This document shows positions 9,201 to 16,331 of a DNA stretch of 64,000 bases, one piece after another. Origin of the DNA: an uncultured Christensenellaceae bacterium (GTDB taxonomy: Bacteria; Bacillota; Clostridia; Christensenellales; Aristaeellaceae); NCBI GenBank assembly GCA_905234985.1, contig CAJOJQ010000020.1:1-64000 (forward strand). The letters are read 5' to 3'. A model generated the notes under the pieces. That model was not told the origin of the DNA. It did no database searches and saw only the letters and a program-made list of their open reading frames with translations. The position numbers were made by a program, and so were the translations under genes. Numbering within the stretch: position 1 is the first letter of the stretch; the number at the start of each line of letters is the position of its first letter.

Positions 9201-9332
9201 TTCCAGGATATGATCGAAAAGGGCGTGCTGGCTGTGAGCGTTTCCTACGAACCCGCGCCCGAAGGCGCTTTCGCCCAGGACTGCGACATCAACGGCAAGC
9301 AGGCGGCCCTGAGCGTGAAAAAGGCGCAGTAA
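6204..9332 (+). CDS. ileS: Isoleucyl-tRNA synthetase, eukaryal-like (type 2) form
   Basis: Class I aminoacyl-tRNA synthetase charging tRNA-Ile, with a CP1 editing domain. HIGH is at residues 56-59 (ANGKPHIGH) and KMSKH at 592-596. Length is 1042 aa. The ANGKPHIGH context and the length fit the type 2, eukaryal-like clade rather than the usual bacterial ANGxIHxGH type. The TTG at 6204 is preferred over an in-frame TTG at 6189 because GGAGGGA (6191-6197) is correctly spaced only for 6204. Expression is set by the T-box leader, and an intrinsic terminator follows. Confidence 0.97.
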   Translation: MYKKVTADMNFAARELETIRFWKENEIVKKSFHARDNAKDTFTFFDGPPTANGKPHIGHVETRAIKDLIPRYYTMKGKNVLRKAGWDTHGLPVELEVEKKLGLDGKPQIEQYGIEPFIQQCKESVWKYLHEWEEMSDRVGYWVDMEHPYVTYHDDYIESEWWSLKTIAEKGLIYKGHKIVPYCPRCGTALSSHEVAQGYKNVKEKSAFVRFQVVGEENVYLLAWTTTPWTLPSNLALCVNAHETYCRVKSNEGVTYIMAKALVEKVLEGKEPEIVAEMPGADLVGTEYVPLYRFVEPDKKAWFVVSDDYVTMEDGTGIVHIAPAYGEDDNRVCREKGLPFVNLVDTQGKFIAETAWAGTFIKDADPMILKDLKERGLLFAAVPFAHDYPFCWRCDTPLMYYARPTWFIKMTAVRDELVANNRSVNWYPDNIKEGRMGNFLENVVDWGLSRERYWGTPLPIWLCEEGHMHVIGSKQELLDMAIGEVNLPELHRPYIDEVKIKCPCCGKPMTRTKEVIDCWYDSGSMPFAQWHYPFENKDIFEKRFPANFISEAIDQTRGWFYTLIAISTLIFGRAPFENCVVLGHVQDKDGRKMSKHLGNVVDPKVVLAKQGADAIRWFFYSASAPWLPCRFHEDALNEGPRRFMSTLWNTYSFYILYADIDRFDPTKHDLEKCALTLMDKWVLSRLNTVIKGVDEDLSAYRITESTRKISDFVDELSNWYVRLGRERFWGKGMAGDKEAAFMTLYTVLEKLTRLIAPYMPFMAEEIYQNMVRTVNPDAPESVHLCDFPVCEEKWIDAEAERQMAAVETVVQLGRSCRQLSNMKVRQPLNMLYVSGADFGAAYQGLVENELNVKNVKFIDDAGEFVNYDLKPNFMTLKKNYGRFLGRMRGELQKLGGSEVVAAFDRGETVTLRMDDTDIILTKEDILVEAIKKEGFTSQVDGKLTVVLDTTLTPALIQEGYAREVVSKLQNMRKDAGFDVTDRIAVTAQGDEEVLSAMRAFQDMIEKGVLAVSVSYEPAPEGAFAQDCDINGKQAALSVKKAQ

Positions 9333-9353
9333 AGGCCTGAATACTCTAAAGCA

Positions 9354-9407
9354 TGCGGGGGAAACCGCTCTTTGATTGTCAAAGAATGGTTTCCCCCGCA
9401 TTTCTTT
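9354..9407 (+). terminator. Intrinsic terminator of ileS, member of a hairpin family (copy F1)
   Basis: TGCGGGGGAAACC (9354-9366) pairs with GGTTTCCCCCGCA (9388-9400), with an inner CTTTGA/TCAAAG stem and T-rich sequence after it. The design and much of the sequence match the hairpin at 10035-10079. Both are flanked by TTTCTCGGAA in opposite orientations. Confidence 0.75.
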
Positions 9408-9456
9408 CCGAGAAAGCAATAAACGAATCGCTTTACCGCAAAATTGAAAAATTATT

Positions 9457-9885
9457 TCAGCTTCCGGAAGTCTGACAGCCCGGTTCTTCCCCGTCCCCAT
9501 AGACGTTCACGATTTTGGGCTGCCACACGTCCTTTTTTTTCATGCGCTTTTCGATCAGGCGAAGAATCAGCCAGGCAAGGCCCATGCACAAAATGCCGGT
9601 GACAGCCCACAGGGCTTCCTGGGAAAACAGCAGACTGCCCAGAGCCAGGCCGCCCAGCAGCATGACCAGGGGCAATACATAAGCCAGCACGGAGGCTTTC
9701 AGCACCTGGCCCTCCGGCATATCCACGTCGATCCAGCGGCCCACCGGCACGTCGCCGGGCAGCTTCACCAGCGTTTTTTCCCTCTGCCCGCCGCATTGCC
9801 CGCAATGGGCGCAGGCCTCGGGCCGTTCAAAGCAAACTTCTACTTCGCCGCCGCTGGCGGCCACCACTTTTCCGGTGCGCAGCAT
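9457..9885 (-). CDS. RseC/MucC-like SoxR-reducing system protein
   Basis: 142 aa from the ATG at 9885, which follows GAGGAGG; the frame extends 25 codons further upstream without a ribosome binding site. The N-terminal cytoplasmic part has the clustered cysteines of the RseC family (CAHCGQC, residues 25-31), then two membrane segments (around residues 65-110) and a basic C-terminus. Relatives accompany Rnf-type electron transport or sigma-E regulation. No rnf genes lie in the window, so its role here is open. The gene is bracketed by inverted copies of one hairpin family. Confidence 0.75.
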   Translation of the reverse strand: MLRTGKVVAASGGEVEVCFERPEACAHCGQCGGQREKTLVKLPGDVPVGRWIDVDMPEGQVLKASVLAYVLPLVMLLGGLALGSLLFSQEALWAVTGILCMGLAWLILRLIEKRMKKKDVWQPKIVNVYGDGEEPGCQTSGS

Positions 9886-10015
9886 GGTTTCGTCCTCCTC
9901 GCGCAGAAAATCAAGAACAGTATACCATATCGTTTCGGGAATGAATAGGGTATAAGTCAAAAGTTTGGACTTATCTTCCCCAACAATAGAAAAAAGCAGG
10001 CTCCGAAACCTTTAT

Positions 10016-10079
10016 AGCTTTCTCGGAAGGGGGTGTGGGGGAGACCGCTCTTTGGCTTCCAAAGAGCGGTCTCCCCCAC
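10016..10079. repeat. Perfect 21-bp hairpin with GCTTTCTCGGAAG flank (copy F2)
   Basis: A perfect 21-bp stem (10035-10055 with 10059-10079) around a 3-base loop, preceded by AGCTTTCTCGGAAGGGGG. The same arrangement is inverted at 9354-9420 after ileS, and the TTTCTCGGAAGGGG flank recurs near 31717. Lying just after spoIIIAH on the minus strand, it could end that operon, though no strong T-run follows on either strand. Confidence 0.7.
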
Positions 10080-10090
10080 AAGTTTCCCAA

Positions 10091-10585
10091 CTAATAGCCC
10101 GTCAGACGGATATTTTCTATCGAAAGGCCGGAGGCTTCCCGAACAATATCCAGCAGCAGCGCCGCGTCCCCGGCGCTGATTTCTTTATCTAAAAACACCG
10201 TGATTGCCCCCTGCCGGGCGGCGCACAGGCTGTCCGCATATCCTCGGGCTATGAGCGCGGCCTCGGCGGCCAGCTCGATTTCGTCATTTTTCGCCGTTTC
10301 CAGCAGTTGGTTTTCGGCTAAAGCGCGGGTTTCCGGGCTGACGCTTTCGCTTTGCACCAACGCAAGCAAAGCGTCCCGGTCCCGCTGCCGGGTCTGGGTA
10401 CGTTCCCGGCGGTACGTCTCCGCCGGGGTGGGGGCAGCGGTAGGAATCGACGTGGGCAGGCTGGCGACGGCCAGGGGCAGGGCCGGGTTTTCCTGCTCCG
10501 GCGCGCCCTTGGTCAAAGTGAAGATCAGGGCGGCGGCTACGGTGAACAGCATCAGGCCGTTCCAGAGATGCTCTTTGATTTTCAC
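10091..10585 (-). CDS. spoIIIAH: Stage III sporulation protein AH
   Basis: Mother-cell component of the SpoIIIA-SpoIIQ feeding channel; it spans the outer forespore membrane and binds SpoIIQ. 164 aa with one N-terminal membrane segment (residues 10-28), a Pro/Thr linker, and the conserved C-terminal ring-building domain (ENQLLETAKNDEIELAAE through ENIRLTGY). The GTG at 10585 overlaps the spoIIIAG stop (GTGA). It is the last gene of the operon. The longer open frame upstream is the spoIIIAG gene read in another frame. Confidence 0.9.
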   Translation of the reverse strand: MKIKEHLWNGLMLFTVAAALIFTLTKGAPEQENPALPLAVASLPTSIPTAAPTPAETYRRERTQTRQRDRDALLALVQSESVSPETRALAENQLLETAKNDEIELAAEAALIARGYADSLCAARQGAITVFLDKEISAGDAALLLDIVREASGLSIENIRLTGY

Positions 10586-10962
10586 GGGGACGCCTCCATG
10601 GCAAATACCTCCACTTCCTGGGCGGTCAGGCCCAGCAGCGCTTCCGCCGCCCGCAGCAGCTCCAGCCGCACCGCTACGCTGCCCGCTCCCTGGGCCACGA
10701 TCACCGCTCCCGTGGGCTGACGGCTGGCGGAACCAAAGGAAGAAGCGGTCTGGGCATAAGCGATGGAAATGCGCACCTCTCCCGCCCCCGCGATGCGGGA
10801 CAGGGTGGCGCTGTAACGCTGTTCCTCCTCCGTCATGCCCGTTTTGCTCTGGGAGGAACCGGGCAGCAGCAGCGCCAACCCACAGACCGCAATCAGCAGC
10901 AGCCACACCCCGCCCTTCATGCCCTTGACCGCTTCCAGCCACTTCTTCATTTTCTCACTCAT
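10582..10962 (-). CDS. spoIIIAG: Stage III sporulation protein AG, short form
   Basis: 126 aa with one membrane segment (residues 18-36) and an extracellular ring-building domain ending GLTAQEVEVFAMEASP. It is shorter than the roughly 230-aa Bacillus protein, mainly in the linker. The start is the ATG at 10962 (a GTG lies at 10965). I see no ribosome binding site, so translation would normally be coupled to an upstream gene. Here palindromic element C (10985-11129) sits between spoIIIAF and this gene. Confidence 0.85.
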   Translation of the reverse strand: MSEKMKKWLEAVKGMKGGVWLLLIAVCGLALLLPGSSQSKTGMTEEEQRYSATLSRIAGAGEVRISIAYAQTASSFGSASRQPTGAVIVAQGAGSVAVRLELLRAAEALLGLTAQEVEVFAMEASP

Positions 10963-10984
10963 CACAGTTGTTTCGATTCATAAA

Positions 10985-11129
10985 GGACACTTTAAGTCAG
11001 AGTTGAGAGTTGAGAGTTGGGAGTTGAGATGATATAGTGTTTATCACAAGAGAATCCTGCTTTGATTGACTATATTAATCTCAACTCTCAACTCTCCGCT
11101 CTCAACTCTTTTGCTGACTTAAAGTGGCC
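10985..11129. repeat. Palindromic heptamer-arm element, copy C, inside the spoIIIA operon
   Basis: A perfect 12-bp terminal inverted repeat (CACTTTAAGTCA at 10988-10999, TGACTTAAAGTG at 11115-11126; 14 of 15 bases if GGnCAC edges are included). The arms are GAGAGTT heptamers, four on the left and four on the right with one GAGAGCG variant. The inner edges read GATATAGTG and, on the minus strand, AATATAGTC. The right edge abuts the spoIIIAF stop (11131-11133), and the left edge is 22 bases from the spoIIIAG start. Confidence 0.85.
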
Positions 11130-11130
11130 G

Positions 11131-11295
11131 TTAGAATAGCTCTGCCAACTCTCGAAACCCATCAAGGATGCACAGCATCACGGCCAATTCCATGCCCAGC
11201 TCCGCCCAGGCGGCGCACTCGCCCTCTGGCAGGGCCATATCCAGCAGCATGCGGATCAGGCACAGGCCAGCGATCCTTCGCAGAAACACGTTCAT
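11131..11295 (-). CDS. spoIIIAF: Truncated stage III sporulation protein AF (membrane part only)
   Basis: 54 aa. It lies in the correct operon position and overlaps the spoIIIAE stop (ATGA). The sequence has the two-helix N-terminal membrane region of SpoIIIAF, including the conserved LPEG turn (DMALPEGECAAWAELGMELA), and then stops at TAA. The soluble C-terminal domain, usually well over 100 residues, is missing. The stop is directly followed by the outer edge of element C. It is either a natural minimal form or a truncation linked to the element; the rest of the gene is not on the far side. Confidence 0.75.
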   Translation of the reverse strand: MNVFLRRIAGLCLIRMLLDMALPEGECAAWAELGMELAVMLCILDGFRELAELF

Positions 11296-12431
11296 CGCAG
11301 CATCACCGTCAGATTGCCCACCACCAGCATTTGGGCCACCAGCAGCAGGAACATGGCCCCCACGGATAACTGAATCACGAACAGCAGCATCAGGATATCG
11401 GAAAAATCCTGGATGCAGCCGCTGGCCCGGTCATCGGACAGGGGTTCCAGCAGGGCGGCGCAGGCCCGGTAAGCCATAGTCGCCGCTAAGGTCTGAATCA
11501 TGGGCACGGCCCCGGCGGACAGCAGCATCAAAAGGCCGGTCAGGCCCAGGGCGTTTTTGATCAGCAGCGAAGCGCCTACCAGGGTATCCATGGTATCGGC
11601 GAACATGCCGCCCACCACCGGCACGAAATGATCCACCGCGTACTTGGCCGCCCGGATGGACACGCCGTCCGCCGCCGCGGCCCCCAAGGATTGCAGGGCG
11701 GTAACGGAAATGAACACCGTGAAGCCTACCCCTAAGGTCCAGGACGCGGCGGTTTTCAGCAGGGTACACAGGCGGCTGATGCGCATCCGGGGCGATAGGC
11801 GGCTTAAGATCGTTGCCGTGCCCGCCGCCAAAGCCAGGGGCAGGGACACAGAGCGCACCAGCTCGGTCATGGTGCCGCTGGCCGCCACCACGGCGGGCTG
11901 GAAAAACGCCGCTCCTGCCGTGCCGCCCACCGCCGCCAGCAGCGTGAGCAGCACCGGGAACAGGGATTGCATGAGATCCGCCATGCCCGTGACCGCGTCC
12001 TGGGAAAGCCGCATGTGCGTGCCTAAATCCTGGGCCATGCAGCCCGCCAGCAGCAGGAAGCAGGCCCCGTCCAGCGCTTCCCCTAAAGCGGGCCGGACAA
12101 AGGTCAGCCGAAGTCGCCGCAGCACTCCGCAGAAAACGGCGGGGGTCACCAGCCGCGCCAGCCGCCACAGGCTTTCCGTCAGCGCCCCCATCCACCGGAC
12201 GGCCAGGGAACGCAGCAGTTCTTCCGGATTCAGCACCCGTTCGCCCCTGGCTAATTTCAAGATCAGGCTGCGAAAATCCTCGCCCTGGGGGAAGGCCCGG
12301 TCATAAGCGTCCTGCCAGTCCTGCAGGGAAAGCCCGTCCCACACCGTATCCAACGCCCCTTCCAGCCCCTCGGCCCGGGCGGCGGGGCACAGCAGGAACA
12401 GCAGCAAAAGACACAGCGCAAGCCTTTTCAT
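11292..12431 (-). CDS. spoIIIAE: Stage III sporulation protein AE
   Basis: 379 aa with a signal peptide (ending near residue 20, PAARA), an extracytoplasmic N-terminal part and about eight membrane segments, as expected for the large membrane component of the SpoIIIA channel. The ATG at 12431 overlaps the spoIIIAD stop (ATGA); the longer frame upstream is a shadow of spoIIIAD. Length is close to the family norm of about 390-400 aa. Confidence 0.93.
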   Translation of the reverse strand: MKRLALCLLLLFLLCPAARAEGLEGALDTVWDGLSLQDWQDAYDRAFPQGEDFRSLILKLARGERVLNPEELLRSLAVRWMGALTESLWRLARLVTPAVFCGVLRRLRLTFVRPALGEALDGACFLLLAGCMAQDLGTHMRLSQDAVTGMADLMQSLFPVLLTLLAAVGGTAGAAFFQPAVVAASGTMTELVRSVSLPLALAAGTATILSRLSPRMRISRLCTLLKTAASWTLGVGFTVFISVTALQSLGAAAADGVSIRAAKYAVDHFVPVVGGMFADTMDTLVGASLLIKNALGLTGLLMLLSAGAVPMIQTLAATMAYRACAALLEPLSDDRASGCIQDFSDILMLLFVIQLSVGAMFLLLVAQMLVVGNLTVMLR

Positions 12432-12817
12432 GGCGCTAAAGCCAGCGTCATTTCCCCGATTTCCAGGATCAGGGGCAGGGTTTGGGCCATGAGCAGCATT
12501 TTGCCGCACAGCGCCGCCTTCACGGCCAATCCCTCCTCTCCCGCGTCCCGGCACAGCTGGGCGGACAATTCGGTGACGTACGCCATGGCCGTCAGCTTCA
12601 AAAGCAGGGTCAAGGTGCTGTCGGAAACGCCCGTCCTCTCGCCCAGTGTTTTGAGGGCGTCCACCGCCAGAGAAAGCCGGGAAATGGCCGCGAAAAACAG
12701 CATCAATCCTCCGGCGATGGCCGCCGCCGCGCCCGCCTGCCGATGGGCAGCCCGCAGGGCAAAGCACAGCATGGCCGCCGTGACCGCGAAGCCAGCGGCC
12801 CGCAGCGCTTCCGTCAT
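12428..12817 (-). CDS. spoIIIAD: Stage III sporulation protein AD
   Basis: 129 aa, three to four hydrophobic segments, normal length for this small membrane component of the SpoIIIA complex. The start overlaps the spoIIIAC stop and the stop overlaps the spoIIIAE start, both as ATGA. Identity rests on size, hydrophobic pattern and conserved operon order. Confidence 0.9.
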   Translation of the reverse strand: MTEALRAAGFAVTAAMLCFALRAAHRQAGAAAAIAGGLMLFFAAISRLSLAVDALKTLGERTGVSDSTLTLLLKLTAMAYVTELSAQLCRDAGEEGLAVKAALCGKMLLMAQTLPLILEIGEMTLALAP

Positions 12818-13011
12818 GACAGATGAAACACCGCCTGCACCTGGGCGATCAGCTCACCCGCCAAATTCACCACGATGAACAGCACCAGCAAAATGCCCGC
12901 CACCGTGGCGAGGGTGGCGATTTCCTCCCGTCCCGCCCGGGTGAGTACCTGGCAGATGGCGGTCACCAGCAGCCCCACCCCGGCGATGCGAAGCAAAACT
13001 TCGACTTGCAC
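12814..13011 (-). CDS. spoIIIAC: Stage III sporulation protein AC
   Basis: 65 aa with two membrane helices; the start MQVEVLLRIAGVGLLV matches the family N-terminus. The GTG at 13011 is preferred because GGAGGGTG lies just before it with normal spacing. An in-frame ATG at 13026 would put that ribosome binding site inside the gene. Confidence 0.88.
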   Translation of the reverse strand: MQVEVLLRIAGVGLLVTAICQVLTRAGREEIATLATVAGILLVLFIVVNLAGELIAQVQAVFHLS

Positions 13012-13027
13012 AGCAACACCCTCCATT

Positions 13028-13519
13028 TCAGCACAGCAGAATGAACGCCGCCGCGCCGCCCAGCCAGCCAAGGCTGACGTACAGTTTGCCGTCCTGCTCC
13101 CTTTTTTCCCGGCAGCGGCGCAGGTATACGGCCCACTGATCCCGGGCGGCGGCCAGGGCTTGGGCCTGCTGGGTGAGGGTGGGGCTGAACAGGCCCCGCA
13201 GGCAGGCGGAAAGTGTTTCCCGTTCGTCGGAGGAAAGCAGTTCGTCCCAGGGCAGGCCGTCCGTCAGCGCTTCCGGGGACGCGGCGGGGGACGCTTCCAT
13301 CCTGCGAATCAATTCCGTCAGAACGGCGTTTCCTTCTCCCGCTCCCTGTTTCAGCACGGCTGTCAGCCCCGCGCCGCTGTGGGTGACGGCGCCCTCCATG
13401 CGCAGAAGCGCCCCGTCCCAGGCGGTCAGCAGGGTACACCGTCTTGCCAGCCGCCGGGACGCGCTCATGCCCAAGGCGGCGCACCCGCCCGCCGCCGCCA
13501 GTGCCAGCAGCCCGTTCAT
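13028..13519 (-). CDS. spoIIIAB: Stage III sporulation protein AB
   Basis: 163 aa with a membrane segment at each end (residues 3-18 and about 148-162) around a helical domain, the layout of SpoIIIAB, which resembles type II secretion F proteins. The ATG at 13519 overlaps the spoIIIAA stop (ATGA) and has GGGGAGG upstream. The longer reading upstream is a shadow of spoIIIAA. Confidence 0.9.
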   Translation of the reverse strand: MNGLLALAAAGGCAALGMSASRRLARRCTLLTAWDGALLRMEGAVTHSGAGLTAVLKQGAGEGNAVLTELIRRMEASPAASPEALTDGLPWDELLSSDERETLSACLRGLFSPTLTQQAQALAAARDQWAVYLRRCREKREQDGKLYVSLGWLGGAAAFILLC

Positions 13520-14352
13520 CCCTTGATTTCCTCCCCGTTCCAGCACAGTACCTTGGGTTTTTCGCCGGGGGACGCAAGGCATACGGCGCGCTCAAAGGCC
13601 CCCGACGCTAACAGCTTTTCCATGCCCCGGCGCTGCCAGATATCCGAAAGGCTTCGGCCATGGATAGTCGCCAGCACCGTGATCCCGCATCGCAGGGCCT
13701 CCCCCAAGGCTGCGGCGTCCACTTCCCCGCCGATTTCGTCCACCGCCGCGACCCTTGGGGCCATGGCCCGCACCAGCAGGCGCAGGGCGTTTTCTTTGTC
13801 CAAGCCCGTCACCACGTCGGTCATAGGCCCCACGTCCAGCTGGGGCGCGCCGTCCCGGCAGGCGGCGATTTCGCCCCGCTCGTCCGCCACGCCCACGGGC
13901 GTTCCTTCCATACTGTACAGCCGCACAATGTCCCGCAGCATCGTGGTTTTCCCTGCTCCCGGCGGGCCTACAATCAGGGTGGAAAAGCCCCGGATCAGGG
14001 AAAAAATGCTCTCCCCCGCCCCCTTGACCTCATGGGCCAGGCGCACGCACAGGCTGATGATTTCCCGCATGCCCTTAGGGCCTATGACTCCGCACACGCC
14101 CAGCCGATGCCCGCCGGGCAGGGGCAGAAAGCCTTCGGTCAGCTCCCGCTGCCGGGCCGCTATTTCATGGCCGCACAGGGCTTGGGCCGCCTGGGTCACT
14201 TCCGAGGGGGTGAGAATATGGCTACCCCGCCACACAACCTCCGGCTTCACCGCCAGCACAGGCTGCCCCGGCCGCAGGCGCACTTCCCAGGCTCCCTCCA
14301 CCCCCGAGTCCGCCCAGCCCGTTTCCCCGGGCACGATCAAATGCCAGTCCAT
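13516..14352 (-). CDS. spoIIIAA: Stage III sporulation protein AA (ATPase)
   Basis: Secretion-type ATPase that powers the SpoIIIA channel from the mother-cell side. 278 aa from the ATG at 14352; the Walker A motif GPPGAGKTT is at residues 129-137 and a Walker B-like acidic stretch (VAAVDEIGGE) about 80 residues later. The N-terminal EVRLRPGQP block near residue 23 is typical. A GTG at 14409 would add 19 residues, but they overlap the ABC ATPase remnant on the other strand, so the shorter form is preferred. No strong ribosome binding site was seen. Confidence 0.92.
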   Translation of the reverse strand: MDWHLIVPGETGWADSGVEGAWEVRLRPGQPVLAVKPEVVWRGSHILTPSEVTQAAQALCGHEIAARQRELTEGFLPLPGGHRLGVCGVIGPKGMREIISLCVRLAHEVKGAGESIFSLIRGFSTLIVGPPGAGKTTMLRDIVRLYSMEGTPVGVADERGEIAACRDGAPQLDVGPMTDVVTGLDKENALRLLVRAMAPRVAAVDEIGGEVDAAALGEALRCGITVLATIHGRSLSDIWQRRGMEKLLASGAFERAVCLASPGEKPKVLCWNGEEIKG

Positions 14353-14394
14353 GGGCAATATGTATGCCGCCGGGAGCCGGAATAGAACAGGACC

Positions 14395-14654
<260 letters not shown>

Positions 14655-14665
<11 letters not shown>

Positions 14666-14804
14666 ATATCCCACCGAACTGACCGCTGAACTGCTGAACA
14701 CCCTGATCGAAAAAAACCTGATCCATGAGCCGGTGAAAAGCTCACCGGGCTTCAAAGATCAGGAAATCGAGATTTTTTACCGCTTTGTCGGTAAGTTGGA
14801 CTAA
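14655..14804 (+). pseudogene. C-terminal tail of a serine recombinase (DUF4368-like) remnant
   Basis: 49 aa from the ATG at 14655. The string YPTELTAELLNTLIEK and the ending DQEIEIFYRFVGKLD resemble the C-terminal DUF4368 tail of large serine recombinases of Clostridia mobile elements. No catalytic domain is present. It overlaps the end of the ABC ATPase fragment, as if a deletion had joined the two. No ribosome binding site was seen, so it is probably not a gene. Confidence 0.6.
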
Positions 14805-14861
14805 GATTACATTTTTATCGCTAAGTAAGGGGTACCGGGGCTGAAGAAGCCCCAAGGTTTC

Positions 14862-15893
14862 CTATTTTTCCAGCAACCGTTCCGCCTGTTCCTTGGCCGC
14901 TCGCATGGCGGTGGGCAGGGGCAGGGCGCGCATTTCCAAAAGAGTGACGAAGCGGCCTTCCCGGCAGGCAGGGATTTCGGCAAGATAGTGGTATAAAGTC
15001 ATGTTCCACACCCGATGGGTGAAGACGTGGCGGGCAGTGCCCAAAGTGTCCTGGAAAGCGGCGCGGATGCCTGCGCTTTTCAGGGCTTTTTCTATGTCGG
15101 CGTTTTTTTCGGCGGTTTCCGTAAGCAGGTACACCCACAGGTTTTTCAGCAGCGCTTCCTTGCGCTGGATCATCCACACTTTGTCCCCGCAGGTAACGAG
15201 GGCCACGGCCATGGAAAGCTCCAGAGGCGGCTTGGCGGCGGCTTTTATGGGCAGAGCGTCCGCGTCGCCCGCCTGGTAAGCGTCGCAGAGAGGGCGCAGG
15301 GGACAGTCGGCGCAGTCCGGGGTACCGGGGGTGCAGACGGTAGCCCCCAAATCCATGAGCGCCTGATTGAAGTCCCCGCAGCGGGTTTGCGGCATGTCCG
15401 CCTGGGCCAGTTCCAGCAAACGGCGCTTCACGGAGGGCATTCCCACGTCCTCCCGCACCCCATGAAAGCGGGACAGCACCCGGGTCAGGTTGCCGTCCAT
15501 GGCGGGGGCGGGCAGGTCAAAGGCGATGGAGGCCACCGCCGCCGCCGTGTAATCTCCCACCCCGGGCAGGGCGCGGAGGGCGTCCAAATCAGCGGGAAAA
15601 CTGCCATTGTATTGCCCTGCTACCTGCTTCGCGGCCCGGTGCAGGTTCCGGGCGCGGGAATAGTAGCCCATCCCCTCCCAGCATTTCAGCACGTCCTGCT
15701 CCGGAGCGGCGGCCAGGGAAAACACATCGGGAAACCGCTCTAAAAAGCGTACATAATAAGCCCCCACCGTTTCGGTGCGGGTCTGCTGGAGCATGATTTC
15801 ACTGAGCCAGATGCGGTAAGGGTCTTTTGTGCCACGGAAGGGCAAGACGCGGCCGTGAATATCGTACCAGGCCAACAATAAAGTGGATAACAA
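14862..15893 (-). CDS. mutY: A/G-specific adenine DNA glycosylase
   Basis: Removes adenine mispaired with 8-oxoguanine in base-excision repair. 343 aa. It has catalytic Glu E32 (SEIMLQQT), the helix-hairpin-helix LPGVGDYTAAAV (109-120), catalytic Asp D133 (AMDGNLTRVLSR) and the [4Fe-4S] cysteines C187, C194, C197 and C203 with C-x6-C-x2-C-x5-C spacing. The C-terminal NUDIX-like domain is present. The start appears to be the TTG at 15893 with a weak AAGGCGG upstream; palindromic element D lies immediately before it. Confidence 0.95.
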   Translation of the reverse strand: MLSTLLLAWYDIHGRVLPFRGTKDPYRIWLSEIMLQQTRTETVGAYYVRFLERFPDVFSLAAAPEQDVLKCWEGMGYYSRARNLHRAAKQVAGQYNGSFPADLDALRALPGVGDYTAAAVASIAFDLPAPAMDGNLTRVLSRFHGVREDVGMPSVKRRLLELAQADMPQTRCGDFNQALMDLGATVCTPGTPDCADCPLRPLCDAYQAGDADALPIKAAAKPPLELSMAVALVTCGDKVWMIQRKEALLKNLWVYLLTETAEKNADIEKALKSAGIRAAFQDTLGTARHVFTHRVWNMTLYHYLAEIPACREGRFVTLLEMRALPLPTAMRAAKEQAERLLEK

Positions 15894-15909
15894 AGAGAAA
15901 CACCGCCTT

Positions 15910-16070
15910 TTCAGAGTGGAGAGTCGGGCGCTGAGAGTGGAGAGTTGAGAGCGGAGAGTTGAGATTTATATCGTGCATCAAATGGGGTTGAGTTGATAAT
16001 GCAGAGTACGCCCATAGGAGAGAACGAATTGGCAGACTATACAATCTCAACTCTCCGCTCTCAACTCCGT
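15910..16070. repeat. Palindromic heptamer-arm element, copy D
   Basis: The left arm (about 15914-15967) holds GAGAGTG, GAGAGTT and GAGAGCG heptamers. The right arm (16044-16068) is the reverse complement of its inner part, including the same order GAGAGCG-GAGAGTT-GAGA. The inner edges read GATTTATATCGTGC and, on the minus strand, GATTGTATAGTCTGCC. The left arm is longer than the right, so the copy is asymmetric. The CACTTTAAGTCA outer edge is not recognisable here. Confidence 0.75.
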
Positions 16071-16224
16071 TACCATCTTACCATAGATCAAAGAATCTTT
16101 GAACAGGAAAATCAAAAATCAAAGAAAACAGAAGAAATTTTAAGAAAACATGGAATAAAATAGTTTAAATCAAAAATATTTCCCGCTTTCCGCATGATTT
16201 TCCGAAATTTGGGCAAAATAGCAT

Positions 16225-16253
16225 TTGCGTCCGGGGCACGAATGAAGTATAGT
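16225..16253 (+). promoter_or_regulatory. Sigma-A type promoter of groES-groEL
   Basis: TTGCGT (16225-16230), a 17-base spacer and TATAGT (16248-16253), directly upstream of the CIRCE operator. Confidence 0.65.
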
Positions 16254-16266
16254 ATGCAAGGATGAT

Positions 16267-16293
16267 TTAGCACTCGTTACTTATGAGTGCTAA
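16267..16293. promoter_or_regulatory. CIRCE operator (HrcA binding site)
   Basis: A perfect CIRCE: TTAGCACTC (16267-16275), 9 bases, GAGTGCTAA (16285-16293). It overlaps the expected transcription start of groES-groEL, so HrcA would repress the operon until heat or misfolding stress. No hrcA gene is in the window. Confidence 0.97.
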
Positions 16294-16331
16294 CAGCCCC
16301 CAAAATCGCAATCCATAAGAGGAGGAGCCTT

